Source: Schistosoma mansoni (lineage: Eukaryota; Platyhelminthes; Trematoda; Strigeidida; Schistosomatidae). From it: a stretch of 64,000 nucleotides of DNA. Each line of letters begins with the position of its first letter. Within the stretch, counting starts at the first letter, position 1. The notes under the pieces were generated by a model, which was not told the origin of the DNA, made no database searches, and worked only from the letters and a program-made list of their open reading frames with translations. Position numbers and translations under genes: made by a program. Shown here in pieces: positions 1 to 13,329 of this stretch. Where the stretch lies: assembly GCF_000237925.1 (NCBI RefSeq), contig NC_031502.1, forward strand, positions 20,086,909 through 20,150,908, written 5' to 3'.

Positions 1-205
1 GTCCCAAATAGGATGAAACGCGCGTCAAACTGGATTCCACTGCTAGCTACTATCCATCTTTGCTTACCATCCTTGTGAATTAAGGCTATATCGAGGCAAT
101 ATGCACAGTATGTACATATGCCAATAATAAGAGACTGACCAGTTGCAGTCTTAACACATCGATGGGAAGATTCAAACAAACAATACTAATGGAATTTAGA
201 ATTTA
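1..205 (+). mobile_element. Family B SINE, cut by the window edge
   Basis: Starts inside helix II of the ribozyme, shows the AAA insert after GCGTC, and continues through the family 3' part. Confidence 0.65.
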
Positions 206-670
206 TTTACTTTTCATTCTGCATTAAAAAAACAAACAAACTTAATTTACTTCTCACATTACTTAGTAACATCTGTCGATAAATTGCTTATTCCTTCTCT
301 TTTGTATCCATTAATAAGGTCAGTAAATATTTGTTTATATTTTATCACATATGGTATATTCAGATGGCAACAATATTTTGACATATTACTTATAAAATTA
401 GAGTAGTTCATAGTAAATAGGGATTACTATCTTTTTTAACATAAAGATTGTGATAATTTTGATCAAAGGGTTATATGAATCTAGATATCTATTCAAGATA
501 GTTTATGTATATAAACTATATTGAAATGTTCCTAGTTAGCATAGTGATATACATTGTTTACATTTCTTCATTTATATCAATCCATGTGGACAACTGTGGA
601 CACATATTCTACGGGAAAAATGTAGAGATTTTGAATAGAGGCAGTTCCAAGAACATCAGAGAATTTTTAG
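206..670. other. No gene seen
   Basis: AT-rich unique-looking DNA. The 60-codon frame at 505-687 is hydrophobic but has no gene features. Confidence 0.5.
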
Positions 671-910
671 AAGAAGGGGCTTTTTAAGGAGACCATAGTA
701 AGTTTATAGTTGAGATCATGAGTTAATTGAAGCTAGACCACCATGAAAAACCTGGAAGCACTGCGTTAAGGCCGTTTACGTCCTATTATGGGAATCCTCA
801 GCAGAGTGCATCCACGATCCCACCTCGCGAGATTCAAACACAGGATCTATTAGTCTCACGCACGAGCACTTAACCTCTAGACCACTGAGCCCTTGGACTC
901 CAACAGACAT
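671..910 (-). mobile_element. Family A SINE, antisense
   Basis: Reads as the reverse of tRNA-like head, hammerhead (disrupted GAAA region) and 3' end. Confidence 0.6.
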
Positions 911-1179
911 AAGTAGCACACATCACATATATCTTCATAAAATGATGATAAACGATATTCTTTTCGATCCATGATTAAAAAGGATGCATCTTATTAGTAT
1001 ACAGTATGTAGGATACAGGTTGATACAGGTAAATTCAAGGATTCTTTAAGTAGTCTTTATTAAAACATATGACAATTCCCCAAGAAAAACTATACTCAAC
1101 GCAAGGGAAATATATCACAGTAATCAATATTAGGTACAGTTCTGCCCTATTGTTGTACGCGGAAACCATGGAAATTTTG

Positions 1180-1557
1180 AGTTTATTTATTTATTTATTT
1201 AAACACATAAATATTGGTACAAGGAAGCACCAGATACAGATGCGCCTCACAAATCTCATTTTATTTATGTGAGATCTGTGATACTGCCCAGGTGCCCAAA
1301 CTGAAGCAGGTAATTTTCTCAGGGGGCCACACCCCGAGCCTTTGACCTAAAGGTCTAGTCCACAAGGCAGTGGAGCATCTTAAGGAGATGCAGTCCCATG
1401 GTAGCTGGTGACCAACGATTGGTCATACGCCATTTGTTCCTTCAGGATAGGACTTCCCTGGCAGAGGCTATATATTCGCGTGGCCATGTGAGAGCATTTG
1501 GAGAGGGAGAGCGGACTCTCCCCACTCTCGGCCGTACCAGGGCATTTGGGGGCTGAT
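1180..1557 (-). mobile_element. Family D retroposon, internally deleted
   Basis: Has the (TTTA)n end at 1180-1198 and the GGGCATTTGGGGGC end at 1557. About 150 central bases are missing near 1446. Confidence 0.65.
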
Positions 1558-1999
1558 GTTCACTGTGGGACTCAATGAGAATCATCAATGAATCGCTGCA
1601 AACCGATATGTGAAAATTCTTCATTCTCCTTTCATCAAATAAAATTGCAAAATTGTACAAATAAACACTGACTTAATGGTTTTAGTGACTGAGCATTTGC
1701 CTCAAGACTTGAAAGTTTGAGATTTGATCCTTCGTGGATCATATGTGCACGTTGATGAAACGACTGTTCAGTTCATCCTACTTATTTTAATTCTTATTTC
1801 CGACTTCAATCAATTTGTGGTATGTTATGATGATCATTCATTGTCACTATTGATAACGTCAACTAAGGTCAATCCTTGTTGAATATCACTTATCAAGTTA
1901 AATTATCTCCATAAAAGACTTTCACTTAAAATGAGAGAAATGTTATTCATAACACCTGACAGTAAAAAGATCAATACTATCGGAGTAGATTTAATGTAA

Positions 2000-2230
2000 A
2001 TAATCAGTCATGTCATGTCTTCAATGTAAGCTACGCCATCATTGAAAACCTGAAAGCATTAGATGGCCGTTTCGTCTAGTATGGGACTCCTCGACAGTGA
2101 GCATCCACAATCCCGTATGCAGGACTCGAATCCAAGACCTTCATTCTCACGCACGAACGCTCAACCTGTAGATCACTGATTCAGCATCCAACAGCGTTCA
2201 TGTCTAACTTCAATCGATCCATGATCTTGC
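2000..2230 (-). mobile_element. Family A SINE, antisense, decayed
   Basis: Same order as the 671-910 copy with more changes; the CTGA core is interrupted. Confidence 0.5.
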
Positions 2231-2624
2231 ACAATCATTCATCAACTGTCTTAGGTAGATAACTGTCTCTACTCGACACGTATTGGACTCCACTGGTCAC
2301 GACTTCTCGGTAGAACTCCATGAAAAACACAAACAACAACAAAACTTCATACTTCAGTAAAACAATTACAATTATCGTATAAACAGTAACGTCATATTCC
2401 ACTGTGCTTATTTTCCTTCCTGTTCTCTTCAATTCAGTCTTCTGATGGCAGGTATTCTACTTTCAACTACTACTAAGTACTACTTATATCCATCAGTATA
2501 AGAAACATATACCACAGTACTAGTGTTAATGGTCGTAGTGTTAGTAGTTGTGGTGGTGGTAGTGTAGTGAACGAGACCACAAGTAGGGACAACTGAATGT
2601 ATTTGAATACAAAATTACGGGATA

Positions 2625-2862
2625 GGATACACATTGAGGAAATCATCCAAATGCGTCACAAAACAAGCCCTCACATAGAATCCTGAAGGCCAAAAGAGAA
2701 TAGGAAAGATCAAAGAACACATTACGCCAAGAAATGAAGACAGACATGAGAAGAATGACCAAAAGTTGGATAGAACTAGAAAGGAAGGTCGAGGACAAAG
2801 TGGGTTAGAGGATGCTGGTCGGCGGCCTATGCTCCATTGGTGGTAAGAGGTGTAAGTAAGTT
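2625..2862 (+). mobile_element. LINE family 2 3' end, decayed
   Basis: Sense copy of the last 235 bases, ending GTGTAAGTAAGTTAG. Followed directly by the repeat shared with 61.3 kb. Confidence 0.65.
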
Positions 2863-3085
2863 AGTAAAATCCTAGAATCATACTGTAAATACTTTATTTA
2901 CAAAATATTAATCAATTGTCTCAGACTTCATTATCTATTCATTTCCACACTAATCATTCTCTGTTCTCATCCTCTTCTCTTCTATCTTATTAACCTTCTA
3001 CCTCTAAATATTTCACATTCAATTAATGATACATACTACTTATATCTGTTGACACTAGTAGTACACACCACAGTAATATCTGTAT
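2862..3085. repeat. Repeat shared with 61.3 kb
   Basis: Similar to 61265-61490 (GTAAATACTTTATTTACAAA, CAATTGTCTCAGACTTCATT, ACTACTTATATCTGTTGACA). An inverted partial copy lies at 40820-40915. Class unknown. Confidence 0.5.
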
Positions 3086-3999
3086 AAGTAATTCGCTTTC
3101 AAGGCGAATGTTTAAAATTTGAGCTGTTCTTGTATATTCAAAATAAATAAATAAATAGTACTTTTAGTAATAAACTTACCCTAGAAATATTGATTTGTTT
3201 TCTCAAGGTCATTGTAAGTAGTATGTTGCCTTATTGTTATTTACTGGGTTTTTTCTAATGTTTCCACTTGTTTTGATTCGGCTATTTAGTTTCTCGCACA
3301 ATAAACATTTTACCTAGTTAATCTATGGACAAATATTTACTTGGAAGGCATTACTCTATCATAATAAATGGGATAAATATGATCAATATTATAAAGATAA
3401 CTTCCAGTCTTGTACTTGAACAACTTGTTTTCAAGACAATGATAGTCTGTAAGGATGGCTCATTGACAAACTCAAGGAAGCCTTCAAGAAACCCAGTAAG
3501 AGCCGTAGATATTCCATCCAATCATCGCTAGAGGAACATTCTAGAATGTCGACGTGTAACTTCCCTATTGGATGAATAAGAAGAACTCCCTATGTGCTTA
3601 TTGGCTATCCGAAATGATGATTTACTTTCAGGCAAAAACTATAGATACATGACATTTTTGTACTATATTTGACATCGTGTTAGGAATAATATTCCTACTT
3701 ACTAGTCTTCTGTCTTCTCTCTTGAGACATTGCGTGTTCGATCGTTCAAGTAGTCTAGTAGTACGCGGCATAGCAAGAATCAATGCTCTAGATATAACAT
3801 AGTCATTGAAAAGAAAACTTTAATCGTTGATAGTAGTACTGTTTGAAGAGGCTTTTCATGAAAGCGATGCCGACTAATCTTCGATTAATAAAGTCTGTTA
3901 AAAATTAAAATGGTTAGTATCGATGCTGAATATCTTCTACAAAATTGATTTTAATGAATGATTTGTCATGAAATTCACCTAACTGTTAAACGATTTCTA
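3086..3999. other. No gene seen
   Basis: AT-rich. Contains a short (AAAT)n run at 3147-3160. The part near 3530-3780 has promoter- or LTR-like composition but no matching partner. Confidence 0.4.
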
Positions 4000-4220
4000 T
4001 AGTCGAGATCATGAGTAAATTGAAGCTAGACCATCATGGAAAACCTGGAAGCACTGGACGGCCGCTTCGTTTTATTGTGGGACTCCTCAGCAGTGCGAGT
4101 CCATGTTCCCGCCTCTTGAGATTCGAACCCAGGACCTGTCAGTTCCACAATAGGATGAAAGAGTCGTCCAGTGCTTCCAGGTCGTAAACATCAATGGGAA
4201 GACTGAAGTAAACAACACCA
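4000..4220. mobile_element. Family A inverted pair joined to a family B tail
   Basis: Antisense family A (4005-4141), a short sense family A piece (4142-4178), then a family B 3' segment (4179-4220). A chimera of two ribozyme families. Confidence 0.5.
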
Positions 4221-4664
4221 AGTGAATTTACACCACATTTATGTTTATACATATAGCTTCTTTAATGTAAACTTGAAAAGAACTGTAAGAAAGGACGATC
4301 TAATTGACATAGATCAAGATGAATTCATTTTATATTTCATTTGATCATATTCGCCAATCACTAATTACAACCTGAGAACACTTCGAAATCCCCAATGGTA
4401 TTAGATACTCATTGCATTGTATTATGAATTGGTTAAAGTTGAATATTTGCATTTCAACGCATTGGTTTAATAGTTATGCACTCTCTTCAAGACCTGATAG
4501 TCTTTGGTTCTATACATAGAAATATCATGGCTTCTCACACTTAAGGATTCTCCGATGATCTTGATTTTCAATAATACCCCACGAAAATCTATCTGTGACG
4601 AATACAGCCTGCAAACATACAAGTATTAATAAGAATTAATTATTGAGAGATACAGAATATCACC

Positions 4665-5060
4665 TAGTTATTTCATTTATAAACAATTGTCTACGTAAGA
4701 TACTGAATATCCATTGACCGGATACTATCATCGACAACCTACTGTAAAAAGAGAGCAAACCAACTTCCAACTGAAGAAGAAATTAGAAAAAGACGTCGGA
4801 AGTAGATAGGGCATACATTGAAGAAATCGCCAAACTGCATCACGAGGTAAGTCTTAATATGGAGTCCTGAAGGGAAACGGTAAAGAGTAAGGTCAATGAA
4901 CACATTACGTCATGAATTGGAAATAGACATGAAAAAGATGAATAGCAACTGGAAACAACTGGAAAGAGTTTTCCAGGACAGATTTTGATGGAGAATGCTG
5001 GTGAGCAGCCTATGCTTTTCTATGAAAGGTGACAGGCGTAAGTAAGTAAGTAGGTAATCT
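4665..5060 (+). mobile_element. LINE family 2 3' end, decayed
   Basis: Sense copy matching the same C-terminal region as the 62.2-kb copy, ending in GTAAGTAAGTAAGTAGG. Confidence 0.7.
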
Positions 5061-5330
5061 CATATTGAAATAAATAGAATCATCACAGTGCGAACTTAAA
5101 TTTTTTTTAAACCCTAATGACGATAAATTTAATACCTTGGTTACTGTATTCATTAAACAATCAATAGATCACATGTATATTCTAAAAATTCATAAACTTC
5201 CATTATGAAAAACAGTAGACACAAGTTAACTCTTACTATTCAAAATTTATAAGTCACATGCTTACATAATTAAAAGAATAGACTTGAAAAATCCCATTTG
5301 GCATAGTAACTAATTCCGTTTCTGTGACTA

Positions 5331-5351
5331 TTATTATTATTATTATTATTA
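5331..5351. repeat. (TTA)n microsatellite
   Basis: Seven ATT units. Confidence 0.85.
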
Positions 5352-5384
5352 ATGACTTTATTCAATATTATATTTTTGGTACAT

Positions 5385-5720
5385 TAGAGAATTCTCAGTA
5401 GAAAGTATTTCAACAATTTTCCGATTCTTATATTCTTGATTGATCCTGACGACAAATACTAAGTGATCGCCGGTCAGATGTTAATTATTTAGGAATCAAC
5501 ATCTGAATCATATTCATTCTTTTCAATGCATATTACCAGTGCAACCATCATATTTGTGATTGGGCTATTTTGTAGCGAGATACCGTAAACACTTCATAAA
5601 CTCACCTGAATAGGTTATGCGATTAATAAATAAACATAAATCAGAAAACTTGTTGAAATATCCAGACAGAAGGAACATGTAGTTTAGATATTCAAGTAGG
5701 CCACCTTGTGAAAACTGACT
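5385..5720. repeat. Repeat shared with 57.4-57.8 kb
   Basis: Similar along its length to 57425-57770 (AGAATTCTCAGTAGAAAGTA, CACCTGAATAGGTTATGC, AACTTGTTGAAATATC). In the 57-kb copy it adjoins the Penelope-like remnant, so it may be part of that element. Confidence 0.5.
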
Positions 5721-6798
5721 AACAAGTTATTTGTTTACAACACTTTAGTTTACAATTATGATTACATAAACACACTAGAAAATCAACAACTGTGTTAAAA
5801 CAGGCGCTATGTACAAGAATAGGCGCCAAAGATTCAAATTTACCCCTCCCCTTCGTTTTTATAACCTCTTTCCTAATACAAATTCTATATAAACAACAAA
5901 ATTCTTAGATTACATAGGTGAAGACATAGTGTAGATGGGTGCTTTTGAGTGATTCTAAAGGTAACCGCCTGATTTCGAAACCATTTCTCTTTCAATCAGT
6001 AGAGAGTCGTTATGAGTTGGAAGTTGTAAAACTTGGTAAAGTTTAATAGTTTTAAGAAGTTTAATCATTTTTCATCTGTTACTTAACAGTTTTCAACTAG
6101 AATATCATTGAAATGATGTTACGTAACATTATTGATTTGAATGAGAATTTAGTCAAGCTTCATATTTCTCACTGAATCTTTATCGTAACCACATATAATT
6201 TTATAGGAAATGTATTGTTGGGGTGATCCAGAAAATTTCTCGCCATAGACACGGTGAGCTCAGGAAACATTCAGAAGTATTTTATCCGATCAGTGTTTGA
6301 TTAGAAGTTTTACTAGAAGTAACGCGAAAATGAAGTCACATGTAGAGGTTCTGATTGGCTGATTACTATACTGCTACTATGTTTAGTAATATTCTAGAAT
6401 TTACAGGAAAACCCAAAGACTTCTAAAATACTATAAAAACCCTATATTTTCTGTACACAAATGAACCCTTGGAGTAAAGTGATTCCCGCATATTTTGTAC
6501 CTTTTCTCTCGTGTTCAAGTCGTTGTGTAGATTTACCTTGTAGGTTACGAGACTAGCTTAAGATCCGAGTATAGCGTTCAATCAGCAAGACTTATCATGT
6601 ATCATGGCCTAGAAAATCTTCAGTACAAAAAACCCATCCACAAAAATTGTCAGCTGTTCTAGGGTCCTTACTTCATTAGCTTATCTACTATTCAGTAAGT
6701 TATTCAAATGATTTGTTTAGTTGACTGGTTGACTAAAATGTTAACTGATTGATTCATATTTTCTGTAAAGTCTTTGTAAGAAAGAGCAAACATTACAT
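5721..6798. other. No gene; possible solo LTR at about 6213-6590
   Basis: From TGTTGGGGTGATCC the sequence has an inverted CCAAT-like site and a TATA-like ACTATAAAAACCC, as in LTRs. No second copy or clear flanking duplication was seen. The rest is unassigned. Confidence 0.3.
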
Positions 6799-7080
6799 AA
6801 TAAGCAAAGATGGATAATGGCTAGCAGTGGAAACCAGGACGAGTGTTTCATCCTGTTTGAGACTCTTCAGCTCGATATACCTGCATCTCAGAGTTGATGT
6901 TCACTCTGGGAGGAACTCGAACCCATCAACTCTGAGATGCAGGTACATCCAGCTGACAAATCCCAAATAGGACGGAACGCGTTTCCTGGGTTCCATTGCT
7001 GGCCACTACCCATCTTTGCTTAGAATGCTTGTGAATTAAGGCTATATCGAGGCAACACGAAAATAGTTTTAAACATTTTG
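6799..7080. mobile_element. Family B inverted pair
   Basis: Antisense arm 6806-6919 (minus-strand core CTGAAGA...GAAAC, GTC) joined directly to a sense arm 6920-7080 whose core is mutated. Confidence 0.62.
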
Positions 7081-7287
7081 ACGACCATACGAAAGTATTT
7101 CTACCGCATATATTATGTGATAAAAGATGTAAGTCATTCACTATTTTTAATGTCGTCCAAAAACCTCAAAAGTAGATTATTTTGATCTTGATGGGCTCCA
7201 CCTAATGCGATATTTTCATCACTGCATTTAATCAACATTTCAGAATTTATATTCTTTACATATATAATCAGTTTTTCAGCAAATTTG

Positions 7288-7402
7288 GTTAACCGTTCGC
7301 GTGAGAGATCGAAGGTCCTGGATTCGAACCTTGCGCACTGCTGAGAAGTCCCAAACTAGCATGATATGGCAGTCCAGTAATTCCAGGTTTTCCGTGGTGA
7401 TA
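7288..7402 (+). mobile_element. Family A SINE fragment, decayed
   Basis: B-box-like GGATTCGAACC followed by GCACTGCTGAGAAGTCCC and a family A 3' end. Confidence 0.45.
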
Positions 7403-7718
7403 TAAAATCGATCCATTCAAGATATGAATCTAAATAATTGATACTTCTTGTATGATAGTTAGAAACTGAAAAATAATTTGACTTTAAAACTAGAAAATAT
7501 ACCATAGCTGTCTTAACCATATCAATCTGACTTTGTTTAATCTGTATTTTAATGAGTTAGACTGTTACACAGGGTCAAATTAGGTTGAATACAGTTGCTG
7601 ATAAAGTTTGACAGTTAGGAAAAGATTGAGTGATTGGTGAATGACCTTATGAAAATTTCTACACTCTTTAACCAATCAAAAAATAGATGATATGATTGAG
7701 TAACTTATTATACAAACA

Positions 7719-8166
7719 GTGTAAATTACTTACTTACTTACACCTATTATACCTTGTGGAGGAGCATAGGCTGCTCACCAGCATTCTCCATCCGACCCTG
7801 TCCTTGGCAATCTTTTCCAGTTCTTTCCAGTTGCTATTCTTCTTTTTCATGTCTGCTTCCGATTCCCGACGCAATGTGCTCCTCGGTCTTCCTCTTTTCC
7901 TTCTCCATCCAGAATTCCATGAAGGGGCTTATGTCGTGAGGCAATTTGATTCCTTCAATGTATGTCCTATCCACTTCCAACGTTTTTTCCTAATTTCCCC
8001 TTCAGTCGGAAGTTGGTTTATTCTCTCCCATAGTAGGCTGTTGGTGATAGTATCCGGTCAATGGACATTGGGTATCTTGTGTAGACAACTGTTCATAAAT
8101 ACTTTTACTTCGATGATTATGGTTATGGTAGTTTCCCACGTTTCAGCTCCATACGGTGTAAATTAC
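7719..8166 (-). mobile_element. LINE family 2 (SR2-like RTE) 3' end with target duplication
   Basis: Antisense copy, tail TTACTTACTTAC at its left. Flanked by GTGTAAATTAC at 7719-7729 and 8156-8166. The minus strand encodes the RTE C-terminal [12 protein letters not shown] and [14 protein letters not shown] segments. Confidence 0.78.
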
Positions 8167-9724
8167 AGGATAAATAGGGCTTTTACATTATTAATAAATT
8201 CTTCCAGATTGATCATTTTTTATTTTGAATATCATAAAGAAATTTATTCTGTTGAGACTATAATATATGGACGAACCAATCAGGTATAAGATAACAAGAC
8301 TAATAGCGTTTCGGCATTATAGTTGATGTCACTTCGTGATGAAAACCCTAAATCGATGCACCCAGTATGTATGAAATAAACGATTCATACCACAGAAGCT
8401 GAAATTTGTATTTTGGACTTAACTGGCTGGGCTAGGCAGAAACAGCACCGATAAGGACTCTAGACTGCTTGTATGGGTTTCATGTGTCATTGGTCGATAA
8501 TTCACTGTTCTCTAATTGGCGATCTTATCACATTAAACATTAACAGGGCATCCAGGTGGCCAACAAGTTACAACACTTAACAATGGAACATTTTCTTATT
8601 ATTATATTTTAACAATGATAAAAGAGATAATCATCATCTTAGTTATACACGCTATAACTTTTAAGTTGTTATCATCCTTATGATTGATTCATTTGAATTG
8701 TTGAACTTAACCTAATGACTTACTGAAATGATCTCAATCGGGAAAACTAAACTGATACCAAGAAACAGATAGGTTGATATTGTACTAATATGAAAATGTC
8801 TAAACATTTTACCTAGTTACAATCAAAATGAACTAGTTGTCAACTTGGTATTACTCTGGTGATCTCAATCAGTATGATCTTATTCTTAAGTTTATATTTT
8901 ATTATCAGATCATTAAACCTGTTAGTGTTCAGTTCTAATTCAAGTTAAAAACTACAAGCTCTATGATATTAGATAGTGGTTGGACCTACAGGTTCAGGGT
9001 TTCCTGTTGACCACCTTCAACCACTATCTAATCTCAACATAGTGCATGCAGTGTTGAGCCACCTAGACTAGTGGCCATATTGCAACTTGATCGATAGCAT
9101 TTGATCAGCACTAAGACGGACTTGACACGCATGACATTGATCACCACCCAGTGATCAATCAATCTATGATATTACTATAGTTTATCGATTCACTTCTCTT
9201 CTATTTTTACTGACATCATCAAGTTGGCGTGACCTTTTTTTCCTATGTTTGATGATGAAAAAGAAAGTTTGTTTTCTTTTTCGAACTATTGAAGATTATT
9301 CTATGGAGTAAAAAGCAGCAAAACAATGTTTTATGAAAGAAATTGATTCTATGGTAACGATTGATTCATAATAAATCAATGAAAGTTGTAGATGTGAACT
9401 ATTTAATGCTTACTCTGTAAACATACCTCCCCATCTTACTGTAAATACCCTGGATTCAACCTCTGACGAGATCGTGAATACCCAACCTTCAGATATGACA
9501 TACTAGAATGAGATACATCCAGTGCTTAAACAGAAGATAAAGTACATGAATTATGAGGAGAAGCTTTACTCAAGAGATTAGTTTAGATGCAGAAAACAAG
9601 GTTATTTGTGGATTCATGTGTGACCTTGATATTTTTGAAGCTCCTAGAAATAAGCTTTTATTTAACACTGACTAAAGACTACTTAAAGGAGTTCTCGAGA
9701 ATTCCTAACATAAACTACGTCATT
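8167..9724. other. No gene seen
   Basis: Apart from the family C halves at 8985-9175, this is AT-rich DNA without convincing frames or recognisable repeats. Confidence 0.4.
8985..9175. repeat. Family C halves without the ribozyme, inverted
   Basis: 8985-9035 is the sense 3' end (GGGTTTCCTGTTGACCACC). About 9090-9170 is the antisense 5' end (GACACGCATGACATTGATC). The tRNA-like and hammerhead parts are absent. Confidence 0.5.
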
Positions 9725-9960
9725 TTATATAGTTGAGATCATGAGTCAATTGAAACTAGGCCACCATCGAAAACCTGAAAGCACTGGATGGCCGTTTCGT
9801 CGTATTGTGGGACTCCTTAACAGTGCGCATCCATCGGTTAAGTGCTCTGGCGCGAGGCTGGTAGGTGCTAGGTTCGAATCTCACGAGGTGGGATTGTGGA
9901 TGTGCACTGCTGAGGAGTCCCACACTAGAATGAAACGGCCATTCATCAACAATCCTGTTT
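9725..9960. mobile_element. Family A inverted pair
   Basis: Antisense arm 9725-9832 joined directly to a sense tRNA-like unit 9833-9960. Sense core CTGAGGA is present, but the helix II and cleavage-site regions are altered. Confidence 0.6.
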
Positions 9961-10244
9961 CACTGAACTCAAGATAAACTGCTCACTGTAAGATATGAAA
10001 GTCTTGAGTTAAACATGATTTACAGTAGTTTGTGCACATTACTAAGTAGTCTCAGTTTACAACTATGCAATTTTTCAATCCTGACTGACACTTTTTTTAT
10101 CTTGATACTCTAACCATCCTCAGTCCATAACTTGAACTATTTTTAAATACAAATAATTTCCATAGTCTACTTAATCAATTAAATGCGACATAATATATAC
10201 ACTAAAGTACACAGAACTACAAATACCATAAACATGAGTACTAA

Positions 10245-10660
10245 CCAAAGATGGATAGTAGCTAGCAGTGGAATCCAGGATGCGCGCTTCGTCTTATTTT
10301 GAACTCGTCAGCTGGTTTAACTGTAGTTGTCTCTGAAGTCAAACCACTATCTGATACTGTTGTTGACTGATTGCATGTCGCTTCAAACACCATCACGTTA
10401 TCCACTTAGCTACTGAGTCCTGATAGCCACTAGATGCAGGTACATCAAGCTGACAAGTCCCAAGTAGGACGAAACCCGTTTCCCGGATTCCACTGCTAGC
10501 CACTATCCATCTTTCCTTAGAATGCTTGTGAATTAAGGTTATATCGAGGCAATACGCACAGTATGCACATATACCAGTAAGAGATTGATCAATCTCTGTC
10601 CTAAACATCAATGAGAAGAGATTCAACCAAACAATACCAAGTGAATATAAACATCATTAG
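10245..10660. mobile_element. Family B inverted pair
   Basis: Antisense unit 10245-10430 with an extra internal segment, then a sense 3' unit 10431-10660. Cores carry single changes (GAAG; CTGACAA). Confidence 0.6.
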
Positions 10661-10974
10661 TTTTACTTATAAACAATTTAATTTATCAATTATGAATGCT
10701 TAGTAACTACTCATATTACCATAGAAAACAGATAGTGCTACTTATGAAAATATATGTAATTAAAGTTTTGTTTTGAATAGAAATTCATTTTCCCATTTAT
10801 TAGGTTGAAGGTAGATTACATTTGTTTATATTAGGTGCAACAAATGAATGATTAGTTTCTCCCTGTTTAATAAAAAATCATACATATGAACGCCCATTTT
10901 GAAATTGAAAATACAGTTTAAAGCTTCTTCCATTTTTCATCATCATCATATAAGAGTAATGCGAAATTTGCAGA

Positions 10975-12195
10975 ATATCTTCTACTCTTCATGACCATGT
11001 TTCGTAGCTGTAAAGTAGAACAGAATGAACTGCTGCACAGTATACTCGTCCCTTAATTGATAGACGGATATCTTGTCTTCGCCATAGATGACGTAAGTTG
11101 GCAAAAGCCAAACGAGCTTTTTGAATTTGTGCCAAGATTTCATCAGACACTAACCCATTAGGGCTGATCAGACTTAAATAAAAAACGAGTCGATTTGTCG
11201 ACATATTCGACTACTTCACTCCCTATCTTTAGTCCAAGTGTTGAAGCAGGCTAATTATGAAGCAACAAGTTGTATTTAGAAGGGGGAGGAACGTATTCCA
11301 AACATCCTAGCATTGTTGCTCAGTGCTAACAGAAGACTCTGCATTTTATCAGCGTATTTACTAAACAGGACTATGTCGTCTGCGTATTCTACGTCAATAA
11401 GTGGACCTCCAAGTAAGAAATCAATGCCCGAAAATTCAGTCGGCGATAGTGTTATTTCCAGCAGTAGGTCTATGATGAAGTTAAACAAAAATGGAAATAG
11501 TGGGCAATCTTGCCGGATATCACTTGAGGCTGTAAAATCAGATAACAGTTCGCCCTAAGCTCTGACTCGACTGGTAGTGTCTGTGTAAAGAGCCTTCACA
11601 AGGTTTATGTACTTCTCAGGTACACCATTCAATGACAGTCACTGCCACAGAACCTCTCAGTCTATAGAGTCAAATCATGCTTTTAAGTGAAGAAAAACTA
11701 CCATTGTTGGACTCCGATAAACATGCCTGTGTTCTAAAACCTGACGAATAGTGAATATGTAGTCGAGGTTGCTACGACCAGGTCTGAAGTCAGACTGATT
11801 TCCTCGTATTTCCAGTACACGAGTCTTTGTTAGGTGTCCGATAATAGTTGAGGCTAGTATTTTAGATGCCATAATATTTAAACTAATCACTCTATGGTTA
11901 TCATAGGATGATTTTGATCCTTTCTTATATATTAGGACGATTAGTGATTGCGATCAGTCAGATAGGATTACATTCAGTCCCTAGATTTTAGCTAGAATAT
12001 TAGTTAACCTAGTCGCTAAAACTAGACCACCATCCTTTATGACCTCTGTAGTTAATCCATCTGGACTGACTACTCTTCGTCGTTTCAGATTAGCTAGCTA
12101 TAGCTTTTTAAATTTCATTTAGATTCGGGAGGACTTATCTCAATGTTCAATTCAGGCTGTTTGGAAACAGCTTCGATAACACCTTTTCAGAATCT
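10975..12195 (-). mobile_element. LINE family 1 remnant, decayed
   Basis: Antisense copy of the reverse transcriptase half. Minus frames at 11890-11675, 11488-11276 ([14 protein letters not shown]) and 11204-10989 match the intact LINE with stops and frame changes between them. Lacks the 3' end. Confidence 0.75.
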
Positions 12196-12888
12196 TTAAA
12201 AGTCTTTAAGACCATTTTTTCCCCAAAATAAATAAACCAATATAAATAGTATAAGGGTAAAAATCTAATATAATGATTCCTCTAGTTATTGAACTGACCA
12301 AGAATATCACAATTTCTGAGAATTATCCAATTTACGATCATCCGTTATATCCTGAAGAGAATTATGAATGGTAACTTAGAGAACTATTTTTGAACCAGTA
12401 TGATATGTATATTTCCTATTGTATAATTGTTAAGTAACTAAACTTATAATATCCGTGTCCTTCTTATTATAAGCTCCATGGATCCAGGACTTTCAGTTTC
12501 ATGAGCGAACACCTAACCTCTAAATCACTGAGCCAGCATCCAACAATATTAATATCCAACTTCAACCAATCCACGAAATTGCGCGATCATTTGCCATTGT
12601 ACTATATTAGATACCTTATATCACTTATTACTAATACTTGTAAAAACGAGGAACCACCCATATTCCCATGACGCGAAAGTAAGAACATAAAGACTGATAC
12701 AAATGAAGATTATTAACCTCAAAACACGGCGACAACTCTAATCGAAAACACACTTATTTATATATTGATTCGTTCATCCATTTCGATTAATAGTTAGGAT
12801 GAAATCATATACATGAAAATACTTAAGGTTATAAAAAACACGCTACATGTCATGCTGAGCTTATTCCATGCCGATTTTTAATACAAGG
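12196..12888. other. No gene; decayed family A piece
   Basis: 12466-12600 resembles an old antisense family A head (ATCACTGAGCCAGCATCC). The remainder is unassigned. Confidence 0.4.
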
Positions 12889-13165
12889 TGGATAACGCGA
12901 TGACCTTTGAAGCGAAAGGTACTGGGTTCGAGTCTCAGAATGGACATCAACTCTGAGATATAGGTACATCGAGCTGAAAAATCCCAAATAGGATGAAACA
13001 CGCGTCCTCCTTTCCACTGTTAACCCCTATCCATCTTTGCTTATAATGCTTGTAAATTAAGGCTATATCGCAAGGCAATACGCACAGTATGCACATATGC
13101 CAAAAAGAGACTGATCAATGGCAGTCCTAAACATCAATCGGAAGATTCAAACAAACAATACTAAA
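12889..13165 (+). mobile_element. Family B SINE
   Basis: tRNA-like head with B box GGGTTCGAGTCTC, ribozyme region with mutated core (CTGAAAA), and the full 3' part to AACAATACTAAATGAATTC. Confidence 0.62.
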
Positions 13166-13329
13166 TGAATTCAAGAATATCGTATGTTATACAGAATAAA
13201 ATGTCATATTTTGGCTTTTCATCCCGTCATATCAGCTCCCTTTTTTTTCTTTTGAAGACTCAAAGTTAAGATCCTGACTTTCAATTTTCTGACTTTATCC
13301 TTCCCCCCCCCCAAGAAATAATGTTTGAT

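Noticed and set aside
7696-8289. 197-codon plus-strand open frame
   Set aside because: It is the antisense of a LINE family 2 3' end flanked by an 11-base target duplication; not a gene.
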